The translations under genes and the position numbers were made by a program. A DNA stretch of 64,000 bases from Aporhodopirellula rubra (GTDB lineage: Bacteria; Planctomycetota; Planctomycetia; Pirellulales; Pirellulaceae): assembly GCF_014192335.1 (NCBI RefSeq), contig NZ_JACHXU010000010.1, positions 163,816 to 227,815 of the forward strand, in the 5' to 3' direction. The notes beneath the pieces were generated by a model, which worked only from the letters and a program-made list of their open reading frames with translations, ran no database searches and had not been told where the DNA came from. Shown here in pieces: positions 1-9,300 of this stretch; the stretch's first letter is position 1, and each line of letters starts with the position of its first letter.

Positions 1-138
1 CATGTCGCGATCGATCGGAATGCTGTGTTTGTGCGTGGACAGTGCGGTGCTTCTTCACCCTTCGTTGCATTTACGACGATTGGCGTTGCGGTAGACGTGG
101 CGAGTGTTGTAGCGGGGGACAACACTAGGGGAATTTGA

Positions 139-282
139 ATGAAAAAGCTCGTTTACATTTTGATGCTGGCGTGTTTGGTCGCGGGCGGGTGTGCGGCCGT
201 TCGCGACATGTTATCTGGCGGCAGCGACTTTGATCGTTCGCGCCAGTTTTGGGACCAAACGTCCGACAATCCGTTTCGGTAG
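139..282 (+). CDS. Small predicted lipoprotein (47 aa)
   Basis: A 47-residue reading frame opens with a lysine-containing n-region (MKKLVYILM), a short hydrophobic stretch and a lipobox-like LVAGGC with cysteine at residue 18, so it should be lipidated and membrane-anchored. The mature part is only about 30 residues, polar, ending in NPFR. An AGGGG element seven bases before the ATG is a plausible ribosome site. It is convergent with yidD, which ends 72 bases downstream. Function is unknown. Tiny lipoproteins of this form are common in planctomycetes (established pattern); its reality as a gene is inferred from the signal peptide, lipobox and start context. Confidence 0.6.
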   Translation: MKKLVYILMLACLVAGGCAAVRDMLSGGSDFDRSRQFWDQTSDNPFR

Positions 283-354
283 CTCACTGAGCACGACGAT
301 TCGACGCGTTCGCGAGTCGTATTCGGCGTTCCCGACGTCCTGAGTTTTTGGCGT

Positions 355-633
355 CTAGGGTGGATCGTATCCGCCGGGGTTCCAAGGGTGGCAGCGTGAG
401 ATGCGTTTGATCGCAGCCCAGGTGCCACGGATGGGGCCGTGTTTTCGGATCGCGCCGATTGCATAAGCACTGCACGTGGGCGTGAATCGGCAGTTAGGAC
501 CGAGCAGCGGGCTGATGAAAATTTGATAGCCGCGAATGACGCCGACGATCGCGAAAATGAACGCCGCGCTGATCCACCGCAGGGGTGCCCATCGGTGTGG
601 TTTGTTATCATCTGGCTTTTCGTCACTATCCAT
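355..633 (-). CDS. yidD: Membrane protein insertion efficiency factor YidD
   Basis: This 92-residue protein has the complete YidD signature: an N-terminal hydrophobic segment (about residues 20-35), the [22 protein letters not shown] core, then [12 protein letters not shown] and the terminal [12 protein letters not shown]. YidD assists YidC-dependent insertion at the inner membrane. The ATG at 633 is used; a GTG lies just upstream at 636. In most bacteria yidD sits directly after rnpA (rpmH-rnpA-yidD-yidC). Here rnpA is more than 25 kb away beside pyrBC, so the ancestral cluster is broken. The start is 14 bases from the divergent ATG of the next gene, leaving no room for a separate intergenic promoter. 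Confidence 0.93.
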   Translation of the reverse strand: MDSDEKPDDNKPHRWAPLRWISAAFIFAIVGVIRGYQIFISPLLGPNCRFTPTCSAYAIGAIRKHGPIRGTWAAIKRISRCHPWNPGGYDPP

Positions 634-647
634 CACGTAATCGTCTC

Positions 648-1229
648 ATGAATCGATCCGAAATTGAACCCGAAGCGTCCGGAAATGCGGACGTCGCCGA
701 AAAACGCGAACTCGTCATTGGCACAGAGACGGACACGTCCCTGGTCGACCCGTCCGCGTTTATCGCTCCCGGCGCGGTAGTCGTAGGCGAAGTCAAAATC
801 GCGGCCGACGTGAGTATTTGGTACGGGGCGGTGATGCGTGGCGACGCGGAACGAATCGAAATCGGCCCGCGGACAAACGTTCAAGACCAATGTGTGCTGC
901 ACGGTGATCCTGGAATGCCTTGTGTCTTGGGAGCCGATGTGACGGTCGGGCATTCCGCAGTCGTGCACGGGGCGACGGTGGAAGATGGTGCGCTGATCGG
1001 AATCGGCGCCATCGTGCTCAACGGAGCCACGATCGGTCGGGGCGCGATTGTCGCGGCGGGAGCGTTGGTTACCGAAGGCACTGAGATTCCGGCCGGCATG
1101 TTGGCGGTCGGCAGTCCCGCGAAGCCGATCAAGCCGGTCTCCGAAGCATTCGCCAAACGGTGCCGCGATAACTGTCAGCACTACGTGCAGATGGCTGCGA
1201 AGTACAAAGTGAAATACGACGCAAAATAA
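648..1229 (+). CDS. Gamma-class carbonic anhydrase-like hexapeptide protein
   Basis: A 193-residue left-handed beta-helix protein of the YrdA/PaaY/gamma-carbonic anhydrase family. The hexapeptide repeats run from about residue 40 to 165. The three histidines expected to bind the metal are present in VLHGDPG and in VGHSAVVHG, and the conserved arginine is in VMRGDAERI. The family binds zinc or iron at trimer interfaces; some members hydrate CO2 and others have no demonstrated activity, so the substrate is left open. The ATG at 648 has no clear ribosome site, and the region upstream is the start of divergent yidD. The roughly 25 residues before the fold are acidic and not conserved in appearance. 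Confidence 0.85.
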   Translation: MNRSEIEPEASGNADVAEKRELVIGTETDTSLVDPSAFIAPGAVVVGEVKIAADVSIWYGAVMRGDAERIEIGPRTNVQDQCVLHGDPGMPCVLGADVTVGHSAVVHGATVEDGALIGIGAIVLNGATIGRGAIVAAGALVTEGTEIPAGMLAVGSPAKPIKPVSEAFAKRCRDNCQHYVQMAAKYKVKYDAK

Positions 1230-1299
1230 TGGGTGGCACGCTTTTGCGTTTTGCCGGACGGCTCGCGTCGTTGAGTTAAAAGAAGACAGGTCGGCTCGT

Positions 1300-2055
1300 T
1301 TAGCTCGCGTTTTCGGATCGGGGGAATGCGGCGGGTTGGCCGTACCAGGGTGGATGGTATCCGGAACGAACGGCCAGCAAGACCGCCTTGCCGTGTTGGT
1401 GCTCGGGGCCGTGGGTGTAGTCCCACTCGAGGCGTTCTTCGTAACGCAGGATTCTCAACTTTGCTTCGGCGGCGACAGCCATCGCGGCCAACTGGTTTGG
1501 GCGGAAGTAGTTGATAACGGCGCCCGCGGTTTCGCTGACCGGCGCCGAACTCGTGTTGCCGGGCGGGCAGCCGCTGCCGGGGTCTTCCGTCGTGTGGACT
1601 TGAACGTACAGAAAACCCGTTTCGCTGAGGCTATCGCACATCCGCTGCCAAACGGTCTCGGCGTCGTCCGATGGGATGTGGTCGAGCACCGTGGTGGCGA
1701 TGACGGCATCGTAGGCACCGGCGGGGAAGTCGATTTTGCGGACGTCCGCGAGCCGCGTCGTGACGTGATCGGCGAGATCGCGATGGGCGGCCCGTTCGGC
1801 GATCCTGGTCAGCCCGCGTTCGCTCAGGTCGACCGATTCGACGTTGTATCCGGCCGCGGCGAGAGCAAGCGTGTCACGGCCCGCACCGGCTCCGAGGTCG
1901 ATTGCGCGGCGTTTGGACGACCGCGGCAGTTTGACCTGCGAAAGATACGCAGCGAGGGCAGCGGACGGATCGAGCCCGTATGCGATATCATCACGGTTAT
2001 AGGCGTCGTAAAAGAAGTCGGTTTCGGTCGAATCGGTTTGTGGGGAAGGACTCAC
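1300..2055 (-). CDS. Class I SAM-dependent methyltransferase
   Basis: A 251-residue protein with a clear class I methyltransferase fold: motif I AIDLGAGAGRDT (about residues 52-63), an acidic motif II region VESVDLSERGL, a motif-III-like YDAVIATTVLDHIP, and a later strand FLYVQVHTTED. The C-terminal part contains NYFRPNQLAAMA, as in UbiE/TehB-like enzymes. The substrate cannot be deduced. The start is a GTG at 2055 because no ATG occurs near the N-terminal boundary. It is divergent from the DUF1549 gene across about 165 AT-richer bases that probably hold both promoters. Confidence 0.8.
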   Translation of the reverse strand: MSPSPQTDSTETDFFYDAYNRDDIAYGLDPSAALAAYLSQVKLPRSSKRRAIDLGAGAGRDTLALAAAGYNVESVDLSERGLTRIAERAAHRDLADHVTTRLADVRKIDFPAGAYDAVIATTVLDHIPSDDAETVWQRMCDSLSETGFLYVQVHTTEDPGSGCPPGNTSSAPVSETAGAVINYFRPNQLAAMAVAAEAKLRILRYEERLEWDYTHGPEHQHGKAVLLAVRSGYHPPWYGQPAAFPRSENAS

Positions 2056-2219
2056 GTCGGCTCACTCGGGTGATGAACGAAATTGCGATCGACTGTGAGT
2101 GCGACCACGAAAAAATTGGTTTGATTTGCAATATTGTTGGCAAGATACACGATCGGCGGTCGAATCACAGACATCGTTCACTGTTCTGAACCCGCTTGCA
2201 CGAACGACGGTATGACCCG

Positions 2220-4166
2220 ATGAACCACGACCAGGATCCGCCGACGACCGAAATCGACGCTGAACGTCCGCGGACGTTTCGTTCTCGGATGGCCGGTTTT
2301 GCTCGGTTCGGCTTCGCCGGATTCTGCTTGCTCAGTACGTTCGCGTTTCTGACGTCGGGGATGAGCACACCCCAGCCCGAACGGGAGGATTCCCGCGAGG
2401 AGTCGACGAGTGATTTTCCAGACTCGGCAAGTGTGTCTTTTTCGCGTGCCGAAAACGGGAAGGAGCGATTGGCCGTCCAGCAGACGATCGGGCGGTTGTG
2501 GCAAGAGCAGATCGATGCGGCATCGTTGCAGACCGCACCGCCCGCGGATTGGTTGACTGTATGTCGACGGCTATCGTTGGCGTTGGTGGGCACGGGGATG
2601 TCGCTCGAGGAGATTCGCGATCTCGAGTCGCATCCCGAGGACGAGCGGATTGAACGGCATCGTGAGGCATTGCTGATCGATCCGCGCTTTCATGATTACT
2701 GGGGTGAACGGTTTACCCGGTTTTACGTCGGCGCTGATGAAGGACCATTTCTGGTCTACCGCCGGCGGCGTTTTCGGACTTGGTTGTCCGATCAATTTGC
2801 CGCCCAGGTGCCCTATGATGTGCTGGTCCGGCGATTGATCACGGCCAAGGGACTATGGACGGATCGGCCGGAAGTCAACTTTTATACCGTGACGTTTGAC
2901 AGCGGGAACGGGCAACCCGATCCCATCCGAATGGCCGCTCGCACGTGTCGTGCGTTTCTCGGGATTCGTATCGATTGTTTGCAATGCCATGATGATTTTC
3001 TCGGCAACGTGTCGATGGGGAATCCGGAATGGATGGGCGGCGATGGAGATTTCCGTGAAGGGACGCAAGAAGACTTTCATTCGTTGGCGGCGTTCTTTAC
3101 CGCGGCAAAGAACGAAGGTTTGCAGGGACTTCGAAACCGCAAACCGAAGTACTTGTACCAGTACCTCGACGCGACGCAAGAGCAGGAAGTCGCACCGAAC
3201 GTCCCGTTCCAACGCGAGTTGCTGGAGCCCGCGAGTGAACCAATTGATTCGGAAGAGACAAAGTCTGAACGGGATCAGGATGCGGCCGCCGCGACGTTGA
3301 TATCAATCACAAACGAGGGAGATGGAAACGACGTTGCGGATGAGATGGAGGCCGCCGGTGCGTCGGAGCAGGAGCCGGTGACGGAACATTACGTTGATCA
3401 GCGGGCGAGGTTGGCTCGTTGGATCACGCATCCCGAAAACGTGCAGTTTTCACGTGCGTTCGTGACTCGCGTTTGGACGCTGATGTTCGGTAGCCCGCCG
3501 ACGGGCGCAGTCGATGACTTGCCGCTCAACGAAGATCCGAATCCGATTCTATTAACGCTCTCGCACGCGTTCATCGAGTCGGGATATGACGTCAGGAATT
3601 TGATCCGGATGATCACGGACACGCCTGCTTTTCGTATCGATAGCCAGTCACCTGAAGGCGAGGGTGCGTTTGAAATTACCGCCCGGCACGAGCAAGCGAT
3701 GGCGGTCTTTCCCATCGTTCGATTGCGGGCCGAACAGGTCGCGGGTGCGGCAATCCAGGCGAGTCGCGTGAAGACGCTCGATCGTGAGACGTCGATCCTG
3801 TTGCAGTTTCAACAGTATCAAGAAGGTCAGGATTTCTTGCGGCGGTACGGTGATCTCGGGGAAGACGAGTTTTCCAATGACACGGCAACGATTACTCAGC
3901 GTTTGGTGATGTTGAATGGAAAGTTGACGAGCGAGGTTTCGAAATGGAATCCAATTCTCAACACGTCATCGCACGTCGGGATGTTTGCGGCGGACAACAC
4001 CAAATTGGTGGAATCACTGTACTTGGCGAATTTGAATCGCTATCCCTCACAGTCGGAGAGCGAACATTTCGTCAAACGGATCGAGGAAGGCAACAGCCGC
4101 AAAAATTCGATCGTTGATATCGTGTGGGTGCTGCTCAATAGCAGCGAATTTGCTTGGAACCATTGA
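2220..4166 (+). CDS. DUF1549/DUF1553 planctomycete surface protein with CxxCH motif
   Basis: This 648-residue protein has an N-terminal membrane or signal segment (about residues 24-46), a DUF1549 (PSCyt2-type) region with the family hallmark CLQCHDD near residue 252, and a C-terminal DUF1553 (PSD1) region with WITHPENVQFSRAFVTRVW and a NLNRYPSQSE-type ending. These families are abundant in planctomycetes and nearly always occur with a DUF1501 gene, as here, where the next gene starts 21 bases downstream. The biochemical role is unknown; the CxxCH suggests haem binding but could be a metal site. The middle (about 330-390) is acidic and variable. A TTG at 2196 is an alternative start. Confidence 0.85.
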   Translation: MNHDQDPPTTEIDAERPRTFRSRMAGFARFGFAGFCLLSTFAFLTSGMSTPQPEREDSREESTSDFPDSASVSFSRAENGKERLAVQQTIGRLWQEQIDAASLQTAPPADWLTVCRRLSLALVGTGMSLEEIRDLESHPEDERIERHREALLIDPRFHDYWGERFTRFYVGADEGPFLVYRRRRFRTWLSDQFAAQVPYDVLVRRLITAKGLWTDRPEVNFYTVTFDSGNGQPDPIRMAARTCRAFLGIRIDCLQCHDDFLGNVSMGNPEWMGGDGDFREGTQEDFHSLAAFFTAAKNEGLQGLRNRKPKYLYQYLDATQEQEVAPNVPFQRELLEPASEPIDSEETKSERDQDAAAATLISITNEGDGNDVADEMEAAGASEQEPVTEHYVDQRARLARWITHPENVQFSRAFVTRVWTLMFGSPPTGAVDDLPLNEDPNPILLTLSHAFIESGYDVRNLIRMITDTPAFRIDSQSPEGEGAFEITARHEQAMAVFPIVRLRAEQVAGAAIQASRVKTLDRETSILLQFQQYQEGQDFLRRYGDLGEDEFSNDTATITQRLVMLNGKLTSEVSKWNPILNTSSHVGMFAADNTKLVESLYLANLNRYPSQSESEHFVKRIEEGNSRKNSIVDIVWVLLNSSEFAWNH

Positions 4167-4187
4167 AATGCTCAGGACTGACTTATT

Positions 4188-5495
4188 ATGAAATTTTCAT
4201 CGCCTACTGTGTGCAACCCGTTTGAGCATTTTTCACGGCGTCAGATTCTCGGTGCAGGCGGTGGTTTAATTTTGTCGGGGTTGGCCCGACGATTGGCGGT
4301 CGCCGCGGAACAGGCGACCGATCCTGGGAAACCTCCCATGAGCGTCATCCTGCTGTGGCTCGAAGGCGGCCCATCCCAGTTGGAAACGTTTGACCCGCAT
4401 CCGGGCGTGGTGGCGGGTGGCGACGCGCAGGCGATTGCGACGAGCCTGAAGGGTTTGCAGATTGCGGACACGCTCGCTCAGACGGCCGAGCAAATGCACC
4501 TCGCGACGTTGGTGCGGAGTGTCGTTGGGAAAGAGGGCGATCACGAGCGAGCGGTCTACAACATCAAGACTGGATACCGGCCCGATCCGACGCTGATTCA
4601 TCCATCGATCGGGGCGGTGTTGTGCGACGCGGATGATTCGGGTGCGGATATCCCACGGCACATTTCGATTCTTCCGGGCGGTTCGCCGGCGCGTGGCGGG
4701 TTTCTCGGTGCTCGGTTGGACGCGTTTAAAACGGGCGACCCGCGGTCACCAGTTCCGGACGTGAAGGCACGTGTCGAAGATGAACGGTACCATCGACGTC
4801 TCGCGGATTTGTCGGACGTGTTGGAGACTCAGTTTATGCGTCGTCGGTTGATCGACATGCAATCCAATCGCACGTTGCATATGGCCAGCACGGAGGCGGC
4901 TCGGCGGATGATGTCGAGCGACCAGTTGTCGGCTTTCGATGTAATGACGGAGCCGGCGGCGTCGTTGGTCGAGTTCGGCGACGACGCGTTCGGACGGGGA
5001 TGCTTGGCCGCGGCACGATTGATCGAAGTCGGTGTGCGTTGTGTCGAGGTGACCTTGGGCGGATGGGACAGTCACGTGAATAACCATTCGTTGCAATCCT
5101 CAGCGGCCGGGCGGCTCGATCCGGCTCTCGCGTCGTTGATGAAGCGACTCGAAGAACGCGGTTTGCTCGAATCGACATTGGTCGTCTGCGGCGGGGAATT
5201 CGGACGCACGCCAAGAATCAATCCCGCCGGCGGCCGAGATCACTGGCCGCACGGGTTCAGCATGTTGTTGGCGGGGGGCAAGTTTCGCCGTGGCCATGTT
5301 CACGGAGCGACGTCGAAGTCGGTCGAGGCGAAAGACGCCGAAGGCCACGTCGGCGATCCCGTTACGATCGCCGATATCCACGCAACGATTCATGCCGCCT
5401 TGGGGCTCGATCCGAGCCACGAATACTCAACCCCAATCGGCCGCCCCATGGCCCGTTCGGAAGGACGTGTATTGAGCGAGTGCTTGCAGGGGTGA
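4188..5495 (+). CDS. DUF1501 family exported protein, partner of the DUF1549 protein
   Basis: A 435-residue DUF1501 protein. The N-terminus carries a twin-arginine-type signal (FSRRQILGAGGGLILSGLARR) and an Ala-rich cleavage area. Family hallmarks include VILLWLEGGPSQLETFDPHP, GGWDSHVNNHSLQSS and the sulfatase-like VVCGGEFGRTPRIN followed by GRDHWPHGF. DUF1501 is distantly related to the alkaline phosphatase/sulfatase superfamily; no activity is established for it. It is co-transcribed with the DUF1549/DUF1553 gene, as is usual in planctomycetes. The downstream neighbour is a mobile RAYT locus inserted directly after the stop codon. Confidence 0.88.
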   Translation: MKFSSPTVCNPFEHFSRRQILGAGGGLILSGLARRLAVAAEQATDPGKPPMSVILLWLEGGPSQLETFDPHPGVVAGGDAQAIATSLKGLQIADTLAQTAEQMHLATLVRSVVGKEGDHERAVYNIKTGYRPDPTLIHPSIGAVLCDADDSGADIPRHISILPGGSPARGGFLGARLDAFKTGDPRSPVPDVKARVEDERYHRRLADLSDVLETQFMRRRLIDMQSNRTLHMASTEAARRMMSSDQLSAFDVMTEPAASLVEFGDDAFGRGCLAAARLIEVGVRCVEVTLGGWDSHVNNHSLQSSAAGRLDPALASLMKRLEERGLLESTLVVCGGEFGRTPRINPAGGRDHWPHGFSMLLAGGKFRRGHVHGATSKSVEAKDAEGHVGDPVTIADIHATIHAALGLDPSHEYSTPIGRPMARSEGRVLSECLQG

Positions 5496-5549
5496 GTGGA
5501 TGGGAACGCGAGGTTAGGGAGCGAGATATCCCGGAGGGATCGAAAGATA

Positions 5550-5581
5550 GTAGCCGGTGGCGAGCGAAGCGACTCCACCGG
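5550..5581 (+). repeat. REP hairpin, left flank of RAYT (GTAG foot)
   Basis: GTAG at 5550-5553 is followed by a 7-bp stem, ccggtgg (5554-5560) paired with ccaccgg (5575-5581), closing a 14-base loop cgagcgaagcgact. The same loop, with its last base changed, occurs in the hairpin at 50955-50988, whose stem differs but still pairs. Confidence 0.8.
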
Positions 5582-5647
5582 TCTTCAAACGAAACAAACA
5601 CCCATCCCGAAGGGATTGAAGACTCTTCCGCAGCGAAGTCCAAAGGC

Positions 5648-6091
5648 ATGTCCACCTTTCATAGCATCAATCTGCACGTCACCTTCTCCACAAAATACCG
5701 CAAGCCGTATATACGTGACGAATGGATCGAACGCTTGCACGGGTACCTTGGTGGCACCGTAAACCAATTCGGTGCGAAGCCAATCAAGATCGGTGGCGTT
5801 GCAGACCACGTGCATTTGTTACTCGGCGTGAAGCCCGTTCACCAACTCTCCGAGTTGATGCGTGAATTGAAAAAGTCATCGAGCAAGTGGGTTCATGAGT
5901 CGATAGGCTGCAAAGCGTTTGAGTGGCAGGAGGGATACGCTGGGTTTTCGGTCAGTCCACCCGCGTGTTCTTCGGTGTCGGCTTACATTGCCAATCAAAA
6001 GGAGCACCACCGCAAGCGATCGTTCCAGGACGAGTTGGTTTCGATGCTCGAGAACGCCAATATCGAATGTGATCCGAAGTATCTCAGGTGA
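5648..6091 (+). CDS. REP-associated tyrosine transposase (IS200/IS605-like Y1 transposase)
   Basis: This 147-residue protein is a complete Y1 HUH transposase of the TnpA-REP type. The HUH motif is ADHVHLLLG (His54 and His56). The catalytic tyrosine is Tyr113 in AYIANQKEHH, with the expected Gln117 on the same helix, and the WQEGYAGFSVS segment before it is characteristic. These enzymes cut single-stranded DNA at REP hairpins carrying a GTAG tetranucleotide. The ATG at 5648 immediately precedes the conserved HSINLHVTFSTKYR strand, so longer upstream starts are unlikely. The gene lies between two REPs in inverted orientation. It appears intact, with no frameshift or missing catalytic residue. 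Confidence 0.9.
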   Translation: MSTFHSINLHVTFSTKYRKPYIRDEWIERLHGYLGGTVNQFGAKPIKIGGVADHVHLLLGVKPVHQLSELMRELKKSSSKWVHESIGCKAFEWQEGYAGFSVSPPACSSVSAYIANQKEHHRKRSFQDELVSMLENANIECDPKYLR

Positions 6092-6137
6092 TTGTCTTTG
6101 AACCCATTCGGGGTCGATGATTGAGGGGGCCTGGTAA

Positions 6138-6173
6138 CCGGAGGTGCGCTGCTTCGCCGCGACCTCCGGCTAC
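6138..6173 (-). repeat. REP hairpin, right flank of RAYT (inverted)
   Basis: An 8-bp stem, ccggaggt (6138-6145) paired with acctccgg (6162-6169), is followed by ctac (6170-6173), the complement of the GTAG foot. Read on the minus strand it is a REP in the opposite orientation to the one at 5550. Its counterpart at 51092-51121 has the stem ccgtaggt/acctacgg, a compensated base change. Confidence 0.8.
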
Positions 6174-6379
6174 TATCTGTAACCGCTTCGCGGTGTTTGG
6201 ATTGACGTTAGCCGGCGGAGTCGAAGCGTCTTCGGGAATGATGTTGAGAATGATCGCGGGGGGATGCGCTGTTTACAGGTGTTGTATTTCGTTAGATTGG
6301 TTGCGTTGATTGGAATCTAGCTAGGCACGGAGTGCCGGTACAATCACTGCGGGGGTTGCCAAACCCCGGGACGATGTGA

Positions 6380-9300
6380 CTACGAACTCAGGCGGGTTCG
6401 GTTGAGGTGGGTTTGTAGGAAGGTTTTGAGCTTGCTGCTCTGGGCGTGTTCGACTTCGGTGAGGCGTAGGGTAAGCGTGACTCGTTCGGCGTCGTTGAGG
6501 TTGACCGTGCCGCTGTCGTCTTGTGATTCGAGCCAATCGAGTGAGAGGAGCTGCTCGAGATCGATCGCGGTTTTGGGACCGTTGAGTTTGAGATGAACGC
6601 CGTCGGTTCGCTTGGTTTCGAGTTCCGCCCACAATGGCAGCGTGTCGTTTTCGTTGCCGGACTCGAGTTTGACGCCGACTCGATCGGGGGCGGGGTAGTC
6701 GAGTGATTTTTCGCCGGCGACTTTGGCGAGCAAATCCAACGCGGTATCGACGAGTTCGAGCGGCCAGGCGGGCGCCGAGTTGTCGGGGAACCCTTTGGCG
6801 AGCGTGTGCCAGCGGCGACCGAGTGCTTTCCACGGTTGGGCGATGGTGAATTCAGCAGGCGGTTGGGGCTGCAGTGGTTGGGCTGGTGTGGTTGGTGGGC
6901 TGGGAGCTGGCTTCGTTGGCGGTGTTGGTCGTGACGCCGTGGGGCGGGGCGGATTGTTGGGGGCAGACGCTTCGGTGGGAGACTTGGACGCCGGTGATGT
7001 TGTTGTTGCCGATGCGTGGGGCTGAGGTGTCGGACGCTCGGGGGGAGAGCCTGGTGGGATCGGTTTTGCGGTTCGTGTGCCGTGCAGTGAGTCGGCGAGG
7101 AACGCGGCGGTGACCGAAACGGGGCCAGTAATGTCTTTCGCGGTCGCGGTGGCGGCGAGCCCTTCGGGGGTGCCTTCGTACACGACACTGCCGCCATGGA
7201 CGCCGGCACCCGGGCCCATGTCGATCACCCAATCGGCGCACTTGATCACATCGAGATTGTGTTCGATGACGATGACGGTGTTGCCGATTTCGACGAGTTG
7301 TTGCATCACGTGCAGCAGCTTTTCGATATCACCGAAATGCAAGCCGGTCGTCGGTTCGTCGAGCAGATAGAGGGTATGGCCGGTGGCGGGGCGGGCGAGT
7401 TCAGCGGCGAGTTTGACGCGTTGAGCTTCGCCACCGGAGAGCGTCGGCGCGGACTGGCCGAGGGTGACGTATTCGAGCCCGACGTCACACAGCGTTTGGA
7501 TGACGCGGTGAATCCGAGGTTGGAACGCGAACATCTCCGCAGCTTCGCCGCACGGCATTTCGAGCACGTCGGCGATACTGCGGCCATGCAGTTTGACTTC
7601 GAGCACGTCTTCGTTGTATCGACGTGCGCCGCATTCTTCGCAGGGGATCCAAACGTCGGGAAGGAAGTGCATTTCGATCTTGCGTTGGCCGCTGCCCTCA
7701 CACGTCTCGCACCGACCGCCGGACACGTTGAAACTGAATGTTCGCGGTGTGAAGCGTCGCTCGCGGGCGTCCGGCAGACTCGCGAATTCGCCACGGATGA
7801 GATCGAAGACGCCCGTGTAAGTCGCCGGGTTGCTGCTCGGTGAATTCCCGAGTGGTGATTGGTCGACCCGGATGACTTTGTTGATGTAGCGTAGGCCGCC
7901 GATCTCGTCGTGCCGGCCGGATTGAATTCGGGCACGATGAAGCCGTCGGGCCAAGACCGGGTAGACGATCCCGTTGATCAGCGAACTCTTGCCGCTGCCG
8001 CTGGGGCCCGTGATCGCGGTCATGACGCCCAGTGGGATGTCGATGTCGACGTTGTTGAGGTTGTTTTCCCGGGCTCCCTTTACGGAGAGGAAGTCGACCA
8101 TCGGCTTGCCCGAATCCGCGAAAACAGGGCGGCGGACAGCAGGCAGTTCGATTTGTTTTTCGCCGGAGAGATACGGCGCGGTGACGGACGTTTCGCGAGG
8201 TTCGATCGCCAGGGGCGGGCCTTCGGCAACGATATTGCCGCCGTTCCGGCCAGCGCGGGGGCCGAAATCGCAGAGGTAATCGCTGCCCGCGATCACATCG
8301 TGGTCATGTTCCACGACTAGCAACGTGTTGCCCTGGTCCCGCAATCGATGAAGGGCCGAAAGCAGTCGTAGGTTGTCACGCGGGTGCAGCCCGATGGTGG
8401 GTTCGTCGAGCACGTAGAGGACACCACACAAACCGCTGCCGAGCTGCGCCGCGAGGCGAATCCGTTGGGCTTCACCACCAGATAATGTCGAGGCACCCCG
8501 GTGCAACGAAAGGTAATCCAACCCGACGTCCCGCAGGAAACTGACGCGGGATTCGATTTCACGAACCAGTTCGCCGGCGATCTTCTTTTCACGCTGATCG
8601 AGGTCCCAAGAGTCCACGTCACTGGCGAGGCGGTCGAGCGGCATGTGAACGAGGTCGCCGATCGTGTGCCCGCGGAATTTGACCGCGGCGGAGTCGTCTC
8701 GCAAACGCGAGCCGTTGCAGACGCTGCAGTCGATTTCGGCGACGAACGTTTCGAGTTTCGCACGCAGGCCGGGCGTGAGCCGTGAGGCTTCCTCGAGTGC
8801 CGGATAGAACCCTTTGAATTGATAGCGGAACAGGATGTCGCCGGGGTGACCTTTGGTGGCCGTTTCGCTCTCGCGGTCCGTTTCGGTCGCGTCACTCCGT
8901 CGGACTTCGATCCATCGCGGGCCGAGCCCGTGGAACAACATCCGTTTTTGAGAGAGGGTCAGCAATTCGATCGGTTGATCGATCGGGATGTTTGTCGAGC
9001 GCGAGAGGGCACGCAGCATCCACCGGCTGACCGCTTGATCGTTCTTCGGCCACAGCAACGCGCCGCCGTCGGCGAGTGTTTGTTGCGGGGTGCCCATCAG
9101 GGCCGCGGGGTTGGTACCCGTTTGAGTTCCGAGGCCTTGGCAACCCGGGCACCATCCGATCGTTGAGTTGAACGAGAAATGGTGTGGCGTGAGTTGGTTG
9201 AACGAGCGACCGCAGCATCCGCAGACGAGATGTTGGCTGTGCCGAATCGTTTCCCATTCGGGTTCGGGGCGGTCGGAGTCCGCGATCGCGATTTCGATCA

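Larger units (their letters stand above)
5528..6195 (+). mobile_element. RAYT locus: transposase gene between inverted GTAG-REP hairpins
   Basis: This is an apparently complete REP-associated tyrosine transposase locus. It runs from a small hairpin (atcccggagggat, 5528-5540) and the left REP at 5550-5581, through the transposase gene, to the inverted right REP at 6138-6173 and a final hairpin (accgcttcgcggt, 6182-6194). The left REP has GTAG at its 5' foot; the right has CTAC at its 3' foot, so the two are in inverted orientation, as is typical of RAYT loci. A homologous arrangement lacking the gene is at 50935-51146. The outer limits are inferred from comparing these two copies. Confidence 0.75.

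Noticed and set aside
1-137. Stop-free frame at the left edge that might be the end of an upstream gene
   Set aside because: All three plus frames are mostly open over this short stretch and none shows a recognisable protein ending.
6324-6367. Hairpins ggcac/gtgcc and ggggtt/aacccc just beyond the uvrA stop as terminators
   Set aside because: Both stems are short and no T-run follows on the minus strand, so I did not list them as terminators.
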